Shown here in pieces: positions 32,661-42,964 of a DNA stretch of 64,000 bases; position 1 is the first letter of the stretch; each line of letters opens with the position of its first letter. A model generated the notes under the pieces. The model did not search any database. It saw only the letters and a list, made by a program, of their open reading frames with translations, and was not told the origin of the DNA. Both the position numbers and the translations under genes were made by a program. This stretch comes from Distichodus sexfasciatus (taxonomy: Eukaryota > Chordata > Actinopteri > Characiformes > Distichodontidae). Location of the stretch: positions 25,441 to 89,440 of the forward strand of contig JAVGVS010000817.1 of the NCBI GenBank assembly GCA_032718565.1. Direction: 5' to 3'.

Positions 32661-34079
32661 TCCACCCCAACAGCCAACATCTCTCTCTAACTCTGTTTCT
32701 ATCTGCTCTGGACTTCCGACACCTGCTCACGCTACTTTCTTTTCCCTTATTAACTATGCTAATTGCTAAGTCATATCTGTGGAGAATTGGCTTTGCCCTC
32801 CGTCAGAGTCTGTCTGGAGGAGATTAGACCACACCCACGCCCTTACCCCCGATGCAAATCTGCCCCATCTAAATCCCACCTTTGCTCACTTCAACTCCCC
32901 TTCTTTTACACATCCTTTTCAGCTCTCGTCCTCCTTCTGTGTGACCTTGTTGAGCAGTCAAGACTTTTGAGAGGAGAAAAAAGGAGGAGTGGAAGATGGA
33001 TGGATGGATGGATATGGATGGGCCGGAGGGAGGCAGGAAGGAGGAAATCTGAATCTCATTGAAGTTTGGGACAGATTATATTTGAGCTGATGAAATGCTG
33101 GGTTTGCCATTCGACTAAGTTATGTAGAGGGAATTGGAGCTCATCTATTAGCAGTAAATTACTCCATTTGTTTAAAGGGACGCTTTGGTTACAACAGAAT
33201 GGCTGATCTTCATTTTTCAATGTGCTTCACTGTGCAGTATCGTGGCCGTGTGTGTTTTGTGTGTGTGTGTGTGTGTGTGTCTGAGAGAATAATTGCGATA
33301 TTTTGCTTTATTTATGTTGCGCATTAGAATTTTCCTGTTTTTCCCCATTAATTTCATTAAGTGGCCGTGTCATCTTCCTGCGCGGCTGTTGCGATTACTT
33401 TCCCATTACGCTCGCGTCTACGTGAGTCAGAGGCGTGGCTCTCGGAGTAAGCTGCTGTTGTGGGGTGTGGAAGTGTAAGAGGTCAGACCAAAAACAAATT
33501 GACTGACTACCGTTACATTATTTAATGGGGACGCCGCGACATGGGAATTATAAATGATCACCGATATCAGCGTTTTAGCCTCGATAAATAAGGAGGCAGA
33601 GTTGATCGCGTAAAGGCGAATTTGCTGGTGAGCGTTCACAGGGTACGACACAAAATTGTTCAGACCAGAAGAGCACGGGCTGTGCGCGTCCCACCTCTGA
33701 CTTTGGACGTGCTTGGCACAAGCGCCACCTTTCCCACGTGCAATAAAAGTGTCAGAAATCAACAGCTGGAAATATCGGGCAAATCTAAGCATCGGCCTGA
33801 TTCCAAATATGATTCGATACTATCGCACCTCCCTACGCTAGACCACAGGTGGTGACTTCAGCGATTTTAAACTAATTGGTTTTATTGAAAGTAACCTGCA
33901 CTGCTAACCATAAATATGCCAAAGATCATTGCTGCTATTTTGCTAATTCCATTCGTGACCCATAGTCGTCTCCGCCCTAACCCCATACACCAGGCGTAAG
34001 CAGGCACATGCCTCTCTCCTCTACGCCCGTTATGAGTCCGTCTCCGAGGGTTAAAATCCTCATTACCAGTCACAGGCCG
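32661..34079. other. Intron 1, noncoding; (GGAT)n and (TG)n inside
   Basis: (GGAT)n at 32996-33012 and (TG)n at 33259-33280. No gene seen. Confidence 0.5.
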
Positions 34080-34390
34080 GCTCTAACCCTTTGAAATGAC
34101 TCTTCTTAATTAGCACCTCCGAATGGTCTCACGGTTAATTAAGTGGAAGATTTCCTCCCGGGGCGTGGGGAAATATTTAAAAAATTAACACGTTTTTCAT
34201 ATTGCTGATTGTAGCTAATTGATTTGTTACATTCGAGGCCTGCACTCGGCTCGTCTCACTGATCTTATGAGCCGGAACGTACACTTGGAATCTTAATGGA
34301 GAACGCGAGGCTCGCTCCCGAGACCACCACGGGCGAAGAGCGGAAACAAACCTGCCCTGGCGTGCAACTGCTTACAAAAGCAGCGTCATA
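34080..34390. other. Unique segment with paired TAATTA motifs, possible conserved noncoding element
   Basis: Non-repetitive, without recognisable transposon ends. It contains TTAATTAG (34106-34113), TTAATTAA (34135-34142) and 'gctaattgattt' (about 34215), homeodomain-type core motifs, within GC-balanced DNA. Conservation cannot be judged from one sequence, so this is only a candidate enhancer. Confidence 0.2.
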
Positions 34391-34459
34391 CAGGAAGCAT
34401 AATAATTTGCAATCGCCGTCACACATTCACTGATCAGGCGATAGATCATACAATGCCTG

Positions 34460-34930
34460 TGTTAGAGGTCGGCCGATATGTTTTGTTCAGGGCTGATATC
34501 GATTATTATTAATATCTGAAATCTAGGGATGCACCAATCCAAGTTTTTCAGTTTGGATAACGATGCCGATACTTTGGGTATCGGTCGATCCAGAGTATGA
34601 GCCGATATTCGTTTTTTATTAGTAAATTGTGTATTTCTTTGTGAGATTATTCTGTTATGCTTAAGGAAAGTTGATAGTTACACATTTTACGGTCAAACGC
34701 TTCTCAGTGATCTATGAGGGGGAAAAAATGAACAGACTAAAAGAAAAATAATTGTTAATTAATTAAAATTGAGGTTCAATTCATCGTGATGTTGATTTAA
34801 TGATATATCTTTACATTTCTAATTTGCATTTTTTGGTTTGATCGCTTTGGGTTTAAAGAGGCCGAGCAGCTTGCCCTTTAATTACATTATCGAAATTAAT
34901 CACATAATCGAAGCATCGCGATGCAGAATT
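34460..34930. mobile_element. hAT-like repeat, TAGGGATGCACC end at about 34524
   Basis: 'ctagggatgcaccaatccaa' then 'gtttttcagtttggataacg' and 'gggtatcggtcgatccagag' match, inverted, the right end of the element at 37187-37606. The right border here is not resolved. Confidence 0.55.
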
Positions 34931-36469
34931 ATATAATAATGACATTGTTTGGCGATTTTCTGACATAAAAATCTAGTTTTAAAAAACCCTCCTGTTCGTA
35001 TCTGTGCAGTGTGAAATGGCGGAAAAATTGTTTAGGATGCATCGTAGAAACATCAAGATATTGCATCAGATGTATACGTAGTCGTGGAATCGTGAGACCA
35101 GTGAAGGTTCACACCTCTAGCAAGGGGCGTAAAATAAGTCCAGTAAGCGGATCTCATCTGACCTCACGTCTGCCTCCTCTGGGACTCTCCTGAGTGTTAT
35201 TTGCACTGCATTTCTGCTGAGGAAGGCGTCAACCGTCCTCCTCTCCTCCGCTGGCCACACTTTCTTTTTTTTTCTTCCCTCCGCTTCCCCTCTCTTGAGG
35301 CCATCTCTCCATCCTCCCGGGCATCTGCCTGCTGCTGTCGGGCTTGGTCTGGCCTTAGCGTTCAGCATCCAGGCGAGGGGCGATCAAAAATCGGCTCTCT
35401 TGGGGGCGGTGCCCATCCTAGGGACATCTGTCGGCTCTCGATGCCCCCGTTCTCAAGAGATTTCGGGAAAGAGTTCTCAGTTAATACTTATGCTAATTAT
35501 ACAGTATGGAGGGATGGACACGCTTTTGAAGAGTTCAGTTTTTGTGATTAAGCAATTTTTAATTATGGGGCATAAAGCACAAAGTTCTATGGAGCCCTCT
35601 TGTAATTTTTCTTTATAATTAATATATATCTATATATATATATCTTACCAAACAGATTGTGCAGCTTAAACCATAAGCCACAGACAGCTGAAAGTAGGAA
35701 TGATGTGCATCTCGACATGAAAAGCGCAGTGAGCGTAGGAACGCATGTTTTGACCTCTAGTGGCGCTCAAAATGCTACATTAATTTATGCGGTCTGATTC
35801 ACTGAGGCGCTAATTATGCAATGCCGCTACTTGAACGATAGGGGCCGCTAAAATGCTACATAAAGTTATGCAGCCTAAGTTGCACAAAGCTGAATTTCTT
35901 GCTTGGATCCCGCTTGTTGCCGTTTGTGGCAAGATTATATATTTCATTTTTGTTCGCAGGCTTCGCCATCGTGAAGTTATGCGCTCCTTTTTCGGGTCAG
36001 ACACAGGTTATTAATGAGCCTTCAAACTGCAGAGAAACGGGCCAGGTTCAGCCCAGATCAGTTCTGGACCAGGCTTTAAGAGGAAATCAAACTTGTCGCA
36101 TTCTGGTCGATCACGCTTCCCTCTCTTGGGCTCTGACAACACACTGATTATTTATTTTCCGCTCGTTATTGACGTGAATATCCTACGTTCAAGGCGTGTC
36201 CTTGATCGATTGTGCTGTTTCTTCCTGCGTTAGGCTGCTGGACGTAACGCTGGACGCTGACCATGTTCTACTGTACTGCGTGTGTTAAATGAAAAGCTTT
36301 TTAGATTAAATGTTGAAACATCTTTGTCAGGCCGAGTGGAGACGCTAACCAGATCGATTACACGGAGAGATAGAGAAACTGAATCATTTTTTTGACGTAT
36401 GAAGGTCTGAATGTTGCTGTGGGTGTTGTAGAATGAATGAGAGAAAATCTTGAAACTCCTGAATGCGGT
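34931..36469. other. Intron 1, noncoding
   Basis: (TA)n-like at 35623-35643. 35180-35450 is pyrimidine-rich and GC-rich. No exon supported. Confidence 0.4.
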
Positions 36470-36637
36470 TTTAGATTTGTTAGCATTATTTGGGTTTTTT
36501 TAATCATAGCTCACTGACTGAATTTATTAATATTAGAAATATACAATTTTCAAAGGTATTAAAATAATTGTCATGGGAAAGATTGCGATTGATTAGAGGT
36601 TCTGAATGTCGGTTTCAATTAACAGCTCATCTCTACG
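36470..36637 (-). mobile_element. Fragment of the 28.4 kb repeat family, inverted
   Basis: Minus strand: 'gtagagatgagctgttaatt' and 'gacattcagaacctctaatc' match 28385-28445. Confidence 0.5.
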
Positions 36638-36974
36638 TGGTTGTATGTGTGGGTGTATGTGTGTGTGTGTGAGTTTAACTGCAGCTCTCTCCAGGCGGCC
36701 TCCAGAGCGCTGATGAAGATAATTAGTGTTGAACCAGCGTCTCCAGGGGAAAGCGGCCGCCTGCCAAGCCCACTTACTGCTCCCTCTCCTGGGGCTTGCT
36801 CTCCTCTCCGCTCCGGGGGCCCCCAGGGGCCTCCACCCCGGCTTCCGAAAAACCCAGAGATCAACCCCCCCCCACCCCCACCCAACCATTTCATCATTTC
36901 ATCAGTTTTAACGCCACAGAAACTTTCACTTTACTTAGCCATAGTTTTAGTAAGCGAGCAAGTGATTATTTGTT
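36638..36974. other. Intron 1, noncoding
   Basis: GT-rich 36640-36672 and C-rich 36866-36885. Proline-rich frames are compositional. Confidence 0.4.
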
Positions 36975-37186
36975 GATGTGAACACAGCACACAGAGCAGC
37001 ACAAGCAAATGTGAGATCTGCATTTGACCCGTCCGTGAAGGAGCAGCGGGCAGCCGACATGGACAACACCTGGGGAGTAGTGCTTAGGGATAGTGCCTCG
37101 CACATGAGTACCTCAGTGGTACCTTTTACAGGCCGTGACTTGAGCTGACGACCTTCCTACCATAGGCCCAACTCCCTAACCGTTGC
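36975..37186 (-). mobile_element. SINE-B, truncated at its head by a hAT-like element
   Basis: Minus strand: 'gttagggagttgggcctatg', 'cactgaggtactcatgtgcg', 'cactactccccaggtgttgt', 'gggtcaaatgcagatctcac' and 'gtgctgtgttcac'. The 5' end of the tRNA-like head stops at the TAGGGATGCACC end of the next element. Confidence 0.85.
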
Positions 37187-37606
37187 TAGGGATGCACCGA
37201 TCTGATACGTGAATGGAATATATCGGTCCGTAACGACTCAAAACAGCTTGATCGAGTGTCGATGGCATTGATATGACAATAAGCAGAACAAGCGACGCAA
37301 CACACTACAGCGCCAAAAGCACATCACACCGTTATTCTGTTTAATTTCCTTAACACCAGCTCTCACTCACAATCTCCTGATGGTGTTAGTGCAGCAGGAT
37401 TAGGGAGCGTCACTAAATTACACAACGGATGGATGGATGGATTGATGGATGTGTAGTAATTACATTTTAGTTACAGTATTTAAGTCTCCTCCACAACTTA
37501 TTCAGTAAAACCTTGTCTCGGATCCGTCCTCAGGATCGGCCGATACTTGAAACCCAAGTATCTAAATCAGTATCGGAACTGAAAAAGCTGGATAGGAGCA
37601 CCACTA
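37187..37606. mobile_element. hAT-like non-autonomous element, 420 bp
   Basis: Left end TAGGGATGCACCGATCTGA; right end, complemented, TAGTGGTGCTCCTATCCAGC followed by 'tttttcagttccgatactga' and 'gtatcggccgatcctgag'. These are the imperfect inverted ends of the common TAGGGATGCACCGATC fish repeat. SINE-B sequence borders it on the left and possibly resumes as CTACCAA on the right. A clear 8 bp duplication is not preserved. Confidence 0.65.
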
Positions 37607-37697
37607 CCAAAGGTTTTAGTGTTGTTAGTCAGGTCTCATTAATAGAGAGTGATTAAAAAGTGAGATGCACTAAATGAAAAAGAATCATTAATCTGTA

Positions 37698-38025
37698 CAG
37701 TCGGCCCTCGTTTATCGCGGTTAATCAGTTCCAGACTCTACCGCGATAAGTGAATTTCCGCGAAGTAGGATTTTTATTTATAAATCGAATATTTTTGTAA
37801 TTAGAGCATAGAAAGCCTGTTTAGATACGGGTTTTAACATTATTAGAGCCTTCTAGACTTGAAATAACACCCTTTAGTCACCATTACACTCGTATTACCC
37901 AATATATTAGACAAAAATCATATTATTATTATTGTACATTTAATTACATTTAATGAATATATTTGAAAAAAACGCGATAGAGTGAAGCTGCGAAAGTCGA
38001 AGCGCGAAGTGGCGAGGGACAACTG
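37698..38025. mobile_element. Pogo/Tigger-like MITE, 328 bp
   Basis: Ends CAGTCGGCCCTCGTTTATCG and, complemented, CAGTTGTCCCTCGCCACTTC, flanked on both sides by TA (37696-37697 and 38026-38027). CAGTYG-CCCTCG termini with TA duplication and a 'cgcgataa/cgcgatag' subterminal motif are typical of pogo-type elements. No coding capacity. Confidence 0.75.
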
Positions 38026-38706
38026 TATATCAGTTTTGAAAAACGATCGATAAACGTAGCAACGTCCAGGCCGGTTAACGGATGACTCCCTCTCCTTTGG
38101 TCCAGTCTGTTAGGCTCCAGGCTGTAGTTGGTTGTAGTTTGAGGTGTAGCAGCATGTATTTCGTAGCGCTCTCTCTCGCTAAAGGCTAAGTGGGGTTGAG
38201 GTTGGACCTCTGCGTTGAGTGAGTGAGTGAGACGGGGCGAGAGAGATAGAGAGAGTGAGTTTTACTGCCGGCTCAACACTCTCCGTCTCATAAATGATGT
38301 AGAGTTTGCCGTCTTCATGGCGTTACTCGCACCACAGCCTCGTCACTCCACTCGGAAAGAGGCGCTTCCTCAGCAGCAGCAGCGTTAAGTGAGTCTCACT
38401 GTCCACTTCTGCTGCATTGTTGAAGCGGCCGTAGTGATACGTGGATTATACACGCTCTCATACACACCTCAGAGTACCGTGTTGGTGAAGTCCATGAAGA
38501 GCGTCTCTGTTTAAGAGCAGTGGAACAGATGAGACGGGATTGGGCTTTAATCAGGGCTCAGTTTCTACCGTTATTCAGCATCATGTCGAGGTGATGGATC
38601 AGGCTGAGAGGTGCGCGTGTGAACGGTGAGGAGTTAAAAGGTGTCATGTCAGGATTTTGAATGAAGGGAGATTTAAGATTCTTGTCACATATGTGTTAAT
38701 ATAAGC
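38026..38706. other. Intron 1, noncoding
   Basis: (GAGT)n at about 38216-38232. No exon supported. Confidence 0.4.
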
Positions 38707-38832
38707 GGGGCAGTTGGTAGTGATCAGAGAGTTGCCCGTTCAAGTCCCGGACCGGTAAAAGGCACCACTGAGGTACTCATGAGGAAGGTACCGTCCCCAA
38801 GCACTGCTCCCCGGGTGCTGACAAAAAGAGGC
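38707..38832 (+). mobile_element. SINE-B, 5' two-thirds
   Basis: GGGGCAGTTGGTAGTGATCA, B box GTTCAAGTCC (38738-38747), 'accactgaggtactcatgag' and 'ccccaagcactgctccccgg'. The 3' body gives way to a CT array. Confidence 0.88.
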
Positions 38833-38966
38833 ACTCTCTCGCTCGCGTGCTCTCTCACTCCCTCTCTAACCTCTCTCTCTCTCTCTCCCTCGCTCTCTCT
38901 CTCTCTCTCCCTCTTGCGCGCTCTCTCTCTCGCTCGCGCGCTCTCTCACTCCCTCTCTAACCTCTC

Positions 38967-39009
<43 letters not shown>

Positions 39010-39183
39010 TGCGCGCTCTCTCTCTCGCTCTCTCTCTCTCACTCCCTCTCTAACCTCTCGCTCTCTCTCTCTCTCTCTCTCTCACCCTTGCGCGCTCTCT
39101 CTCTCGCGCTCGCTCTCTCGCGCTCGCTCTCTCGCGCTCGCTCTCTCGCGCTCGCTCGCTCTCTCACTCTCGCGCGCTCTCTC

Positions 39184-39223
<40 letters not shown>

Positions 39224-39290
39224 CCTCCCTCTCTCTCACTCTCTCACCCCCCCCCCCCCCTTATGTTCTGCTGTCCCAACTTCTGACACA
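38833..39290. repeat. CT-rich array with about 90 bp higher-order unit, ending in poly-C
   Basis: Mostly (CT)n but punctuated by CACTCCCTCTCTAACC at about 38857, 38947 and 39040 and by CTTGCGCGCTCTC blocks, giving a 90-93 bp higher-order period. A CGCGCTCGCTCT sub-array lies at 39100-39170 and a C run at 39247-39260. Confidence 0.88.
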
Positions 39291-39345
39291 TTCTCTCTCT
39301 CTCATGCCACAGCTTTGTTCTCAGTTTTTGCTGGTGCTCTGGATC

Positions 39346-39363
39346 ACACACACACACACACAC

Positions 39364-39402
<39 letters not shown>
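39346..39402. repeat. (AC)n then (CT)n compound microsatellite
   Basis: (AC)10 followed by (CT)n. Confidence 0.9.
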
Positions 39403-39404
<2 letters not shown>

Positions 39405-39844
39405 CTGTCTCTTGTGTATAATGAGCTCACCTGACAGCAGCAGAGGAAAGTCACCTCTTTCTTTTTTCCCTCCACTAAAACCTCTTCAATGTCTTTTTAA
39501 TAACACCAGCAGCTGGAGTCTCCAACACTGCTGCTGAGTGCACACTTCACAGTGCTTGCTCACTACACCCCTCGTCCCCTCCTCGTCCTCCCCATCCCCC
39601 GCTACCCCTCTCGGAGGGAGCGGCTCGGCTTCAGAGCCGTTTCAGAAGCACAACGTCTCGGGTAGGGCAGCGCCGATGAGATGCGTGTGATACGGGATAT
39701 GGGTCCGATACTGACTCAAGCGGCTGGATGTGGTGTGAATTAAACTGTGTGTGTTTCCAGGTTTCTGCACTTGGTACCGTGTGGGCAGTGGTACTGCTGT
39801 AAAGTTGGTTTAATGTTCCACAAATTGCAACATATGAGTAACCG
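39403..39844. other. Last part of intron 1
   Basis: No exon seen. An alternative AG after a short pyrimidine stretch ('gtgtttccag', 39751-39760) could serve as a cryptic acceptor for exon 2. Branch-point-like TTTAAT and GAGTAAC occur at about 39810 and 39836. Confidence 0.4.
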
Positions 39845-39883
39845 TGCGTGTGTGTGTGTGTGTGTGTGTGCGTGCGTGCGCAG
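39845..39883 (+). promoter_or_regulatory. suclg2: Exon 2 acceptor: (TG)n(CGTG)n against the AG
   Basis: Alternating TG dinucleotides, then CGTGCGTGCG, run directly into CAG (39881-39883). There is no polypyrimidine tract in the usual -5 to -20 window. A (UG)n run just before a 3' splice site is the arrangement at human CFTR exon 9, where TDP-43 binds and promotes skipping (established). Its effect here is inferred. Confidence 0.7.
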
Positions 39884-40025
39884 CTGGTGAGCCTGAGCCC
39901 CAAGAGATGGCTGAATCTTCAGGAGTACCAGAGCAAGAAGCTGATGCAGGACAGCGGTGTTGCAGTGCAGCGCTTCTTCGTAGCTGACACGCCGGCCCAG
40001 GCTCTGGAAGCTGCCAAAAGGCTGA
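39884..40025 (+). CDS. suclg2: suclg2 exon 2: start of mature beta subunit
   Basis: Encodes LVSLSPKRWLNLQEYQSKKL, then MQDSGVAVQRFFVADTPAQA and LEAAKRL, plus the first base of an Asn codon. The RWLNLQEYQSKKLM block is the N-terminus of the mature GTP-specific beta subunit and starts its ATP-grasp fold. The Gln and Ser-Lys-Lys there distinguish it from the ADP-forming paralogue Sucla2, which has a different sequence at these positions. The transit peptide cleavage site probably lies just before the Leu-Asn-Leu-Gln. The acceptor is CAG|CTG in phase 0; the donor is A|GTGAGT (40026-40031), a consensus site, leaving phase 1. At 142 nt the exon is not a multiple of three. It is bracketed by a (TG)n run upstream and an (AC)17 run downstream. 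Confidence 0.97.
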
Positions 40026-40034
40026 GTGAGTTAC

Positions 40035-40036
<2 letters not shown>

Positions 40037-40070
<34 letters not shown>
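40037..40070. repeat. (AC)17 microsatellite just after the exon 2 donor
   Basis: Starts 11 bases after the exon end. CA-rich runs in introns bind hnRNP L (established). In RNA this run is complementary to the (TG)n run upstream of the exon. Confidence 0.97.
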
Positions 40071-40074
<4 letters not shown>

Positions 40075-40118
40075 CTCACAACATCAAAAATGTGTGAAGG
40101 AAACTCATCAGTCACTCC

Positions 40119-40745
40119 AGCTGCTTTCACACCTCATCTTCTAACTCTAGAAGCTAACTTTTCCAAACTGTAACTTTTCAGCACAAAGTATACATTGGGT
40201 ACCAAGGGTACTACTACTTGTCCCGTTCCCATTGGAAGAAAGAAGCGGAATATGTAGCGAATAACTTCAACATGGCTGCTTTCACACTTCATATTCTAAA
40301 ACAGAAGAACTTTTTCTAATTTAAACGGTCCAGCACCAAAGGTACTTCTGGTACCAAGGGTACTACTACCTGTCCCATTCCCATTGGGAGAAAGAAGCGG
40401 AATGTGTAGCGAATAACTTCAACATGGCTGCTTTAACACTTCATATTCTAAAACAGAAGAACTTTTTCTAATTTAAAGAGTCCAGCACCAAAGGTACTTC
40501 TGGTACCAGGGGTACTACTACTTGTCCCATTCACATTGGGAGAAAGAAGCGGAATGTGTAGCGAATAACTTCACCATGGCTGCTTTCACACTTGATATTC
40601 TAAAATGGAAGCTAGCCTTGTCCAAACTTAAACTTTCCAGCATCACTGGAACGTCTGGTACCAAGGGTACTACTACTTGTCACGTTCACACTGAGAAAGA
40701 GAGAAAGAACCAGAATATGGAGCAAAAAGGTCAACACAGCTTTCC
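40119..40745. repeat. 152 bp tandem repeat, four units
   Basis: Unit marks ATGGCTGCT at 40272, 40424 and 40576 give an exact 152 bp period; the first, more diverged, unit begins near 40119. Each unit contains 'ggtaccaagggtactactac' and 'cattgggagaaagaagcgga' (or close variants). It lies in intron 2 starting about 95 bp after exon 2. Not similar to the SINEs of the window. Confidence 0.92.
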
Positions 40746-40783
40746 ACTTAAGTGTCATCAGAGTGTGCAGTAGTTTTGTGGTA

Positions 40784-41018
40784 GTGGTCGACTGATTATT
40801 GGTCTGGTCTTTCATGATGATTATCGATGCTGATGTTTAACGTATTTATTTATTTTTATATTTTCGTGTTTGCATGTAAATTCAAAACAACTTCAAAAAC
40901 ATTTTCTCTTTTATAAAACCTTTTTTGATTTTTACAGCAGACAGCAATCGAGTTATCATGCTCTTTGAAGAAAAGAAGTCGTTCCCGGAGAAAATAACCC
41001 ATATCAGTTGATGCCTAC
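40784..41018. mobile_element. DNA-repeat fragment, GATTATTGG/GATTATCGATGC type
   Basis: 'tggtcgactgattattggtc' on the left and 'taacccatatcagttgatgc' on the right are imperfect complementary ends, with a 'tgctgatgtttaacg' subterminal motif known from dispersed fish repeats. Confidence 0.45.
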
Positions 41019-41885
41019 GTCTATGGTGTGAAGGACAGTGACACGCTAACACTCCCGCGGTGCTGATGCAGTAGCGCCAGCCGCCAGAACGATGCGCGCA
41101 TTCTAACGCAGCACTCCGCTAATGACAAGGATTAGGGTGTTGCCGGGGAAATGCTGAGTCAGCGTCATGCTAACACGGTTCACGACCCGCTCAGGACGAT
41201 CTTCCTGCCATATGTGACTTCACCTTTCCTCCTACGTTTTTCCTTGTTATTACGGATTCACAGACTCCGTCACAATGACTCACACGACGTGCGTACAGGA
41301 CTGGGCCCGCTAGGCCGTGTAATCGCATCGAATATTTACAAAATTACAAAGTCACCCTAGAGACCGCGTTCGTGTCAGCATTTTCCTGCAGTACCCGCCA
41401 GATTCCCCAAAATCCCCCGCCGCCGCCTCCTTCAGAAATGGACCGGCCCATCTTGGGAATTTTGAAGCCAAAAGGTTTGCCCACCGCTGCTCTAGACCCT
41501 GATCCCTCCTCGGCCGGTGTCCCGGCGTCTCGACGCTGCTCCTTTAATCTGCTCTTTATCTCCCCGATCACAACGGGATTTACACTCCTCCTGCCGCGCT
41601 CTCCGCTCGCTCCAGCCACCACGAGGACCTGTGGTGGAATCGGCACTTCTGGCGCGTGTGGACACTTGACAGCACGGGAGCGTCTTGCGTTCAACTTCCA
41701 AATCTGGCGCAAAAATCGGAAAATGACAAAAAATGGGGCGAATTTCACAACATACCTCCTCAAAGATGCTCATATTCAAAATGTAAAAATTCATTAATCT
41801 TAAGTATACGTGTGTTTAACTTTAAAATGTCCAGTTTAAGTTTTTAAATTCCGACTTTGTAGCTTGTGTTCATCAGAATTCCGAC
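41019..41885. other. Intron 2, noncoding
   Basis: 41390-41700 is GC-rich. Frames on both strands lack known domains, and no splice-bounded exon similar to Suclg2 is seen. Confidence 0.4.
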
Positions 41886-41907
41886 TCCAGTGGTGGTCTA
41901 GTGGTAG
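41886..41907 (+). mobile_element. SINE-A, first part of head (split copy)
   Basis: 'ccagtggtggtctagtggta' is the SINE-A 5' end and A box. The SINE resumes at 42613 with AGTGATAA. Confidence 0.75.
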
Positions 41908-42612
41908 TGTGGCTGTGCGATATGACCAAAATCTCATGTTCCGATATAACTCCGATTACAATATATATCACAATACAGTACATTTTCTGTAAACTCAGTG
42001 GAACTTTTGCAAGCAGAATCTCGTGTCTGCGCGGGCTCAACTCTGCACATTTACATTACATTAACGTTTTACAGCATTTAGCAGACGCTCTTATACAGAG
42101 TGACGTACAACAGTGCCTTATAGTCCACAACTGTTCTTCAGTCTGTAAAGCCAGACTTAAGTCAACACCCGTCATTCAGACCAAGTTACCTCCTTAAACT
42201 AAACGTGTTGAAGACGAATGGAAGTTAGTGCACAGGTAACAAAAGAACCACTGGAACACTCCATGCTCGCTAATATGGAAAGGTGCCACAGTTCGTCTAT
42301 ATTTTTAGACTGTTGACAGTAAAATACAGGGCGCTCTAATTTCCCGGTGCTCTTTACACTATTGAGAACGCTGCTTTTTGCGATGCTCTAGTGAGGTGGC
42401 TTTAAGGTGAACTGTGGTACATTTGGCGTTCCACAGATCTGAGTGCAAGGATGTGGGGTGTTTGAAGTGCGTGTGTAGGCAGAGTTGAGCCCACAGACAC
42501 CAGATTTTGCGTGTGGAAGTTCTACCACATTACTAAACGCTAGAGTATAATATGAAACAGTAGACCTTTTCATTCCCCCATCCGCTATATTTCGTCAAAT
42601 CACACAGCCCTA
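41908..42612. mobile_element. hAT-like element, 705 bp, inserted in a SINE-A head
   Basis: Ends TGTGGCTGTGCGATATGACC and, complemented, TAGGGCTGTGTGATTTGACG. Flanking octamers AGTGGTAG (41900-41907) and AGTGATAA (42613-42620) differ at two positions, consistent with an aged 8 bp hAT target duplication; AGTGGTAG is also the normal SINE-A sequence at this place. The right half (about 42410-42612) is repeated at 42965-43152. No transposase frame. It contains an L2-tail fragment at 42047-42112. Confidence 0.72.
42047..42112 (-). mobile_element. SINE-A/L2 3' tail fragment
   Basis: Minus strand: 'gtcactctgtataagagcgt' then 'ctgctaaatgctgtaaaac'. Only the tail is present. It sits inside the hAT-like element. 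Confidence 0.7.
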
Positions 42613-42735
42613 AGTGATAAAGCACTCAGTTTACGGAGCGAGAGGACGCTGGTTCAAATCCCCCCCGTGTCCTATCTCGTCAGCACCTCAAGTTGCTCTC
42701 AGGGACTCTGTTCCTTGAAATTGCACTTGATCCCC
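42613..42735 (+). mobile_element. SINE-A, remainder (split copy)
   Basis: 'aagcactcagtttacggagc', B box 'gctggttcaaatccc', 'agcacctcaagttgctctca' and 'gggactctgttccttgaaat'. No L2 tail. Confidence 0.8.
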
Positions 42736-42964
42736 CCGCCGCCGCCTAAGTAAAGTAATTATTAGAGGGCCATATAAAGCGCCACCTTTTAATGCAGTTT
42801 TATGGACTAAAAAGTGCCGTTTAACCACAAATCACTGGAGCGCCACAAAAAGTGGCGTTTTCAGCATCTTAAAAATGGCTGGTATATTAGAGAGCTGCAA
42901 AAAAATGCATTTTTAACAAATAAAATGTCATAAAACCGTGTTTTACTGTCAGTTGCGTCAAAAT

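Noticed and set aside
38779..39537. 252-codon Ser/Leu-rich forward frame
   Set aside because: Starts in a SINE body and runs through a CT array; compositional.
39884..40025. Possibility that the gene is sucla2 (ADP-forming paralogue)
   Set aside because: The RWLNLQEYQSKKLM and VFDSGLKGGVHLT blocks are those of the GTP-specific Suclg2. Sucla2 differs at several of these positions.
41344..41797. Overlapping 139- and 141-codon frames on both strands
   Set aside because: GC-rich composition keeps both strands open; no known domain and no similarity to Suclg2 exons.
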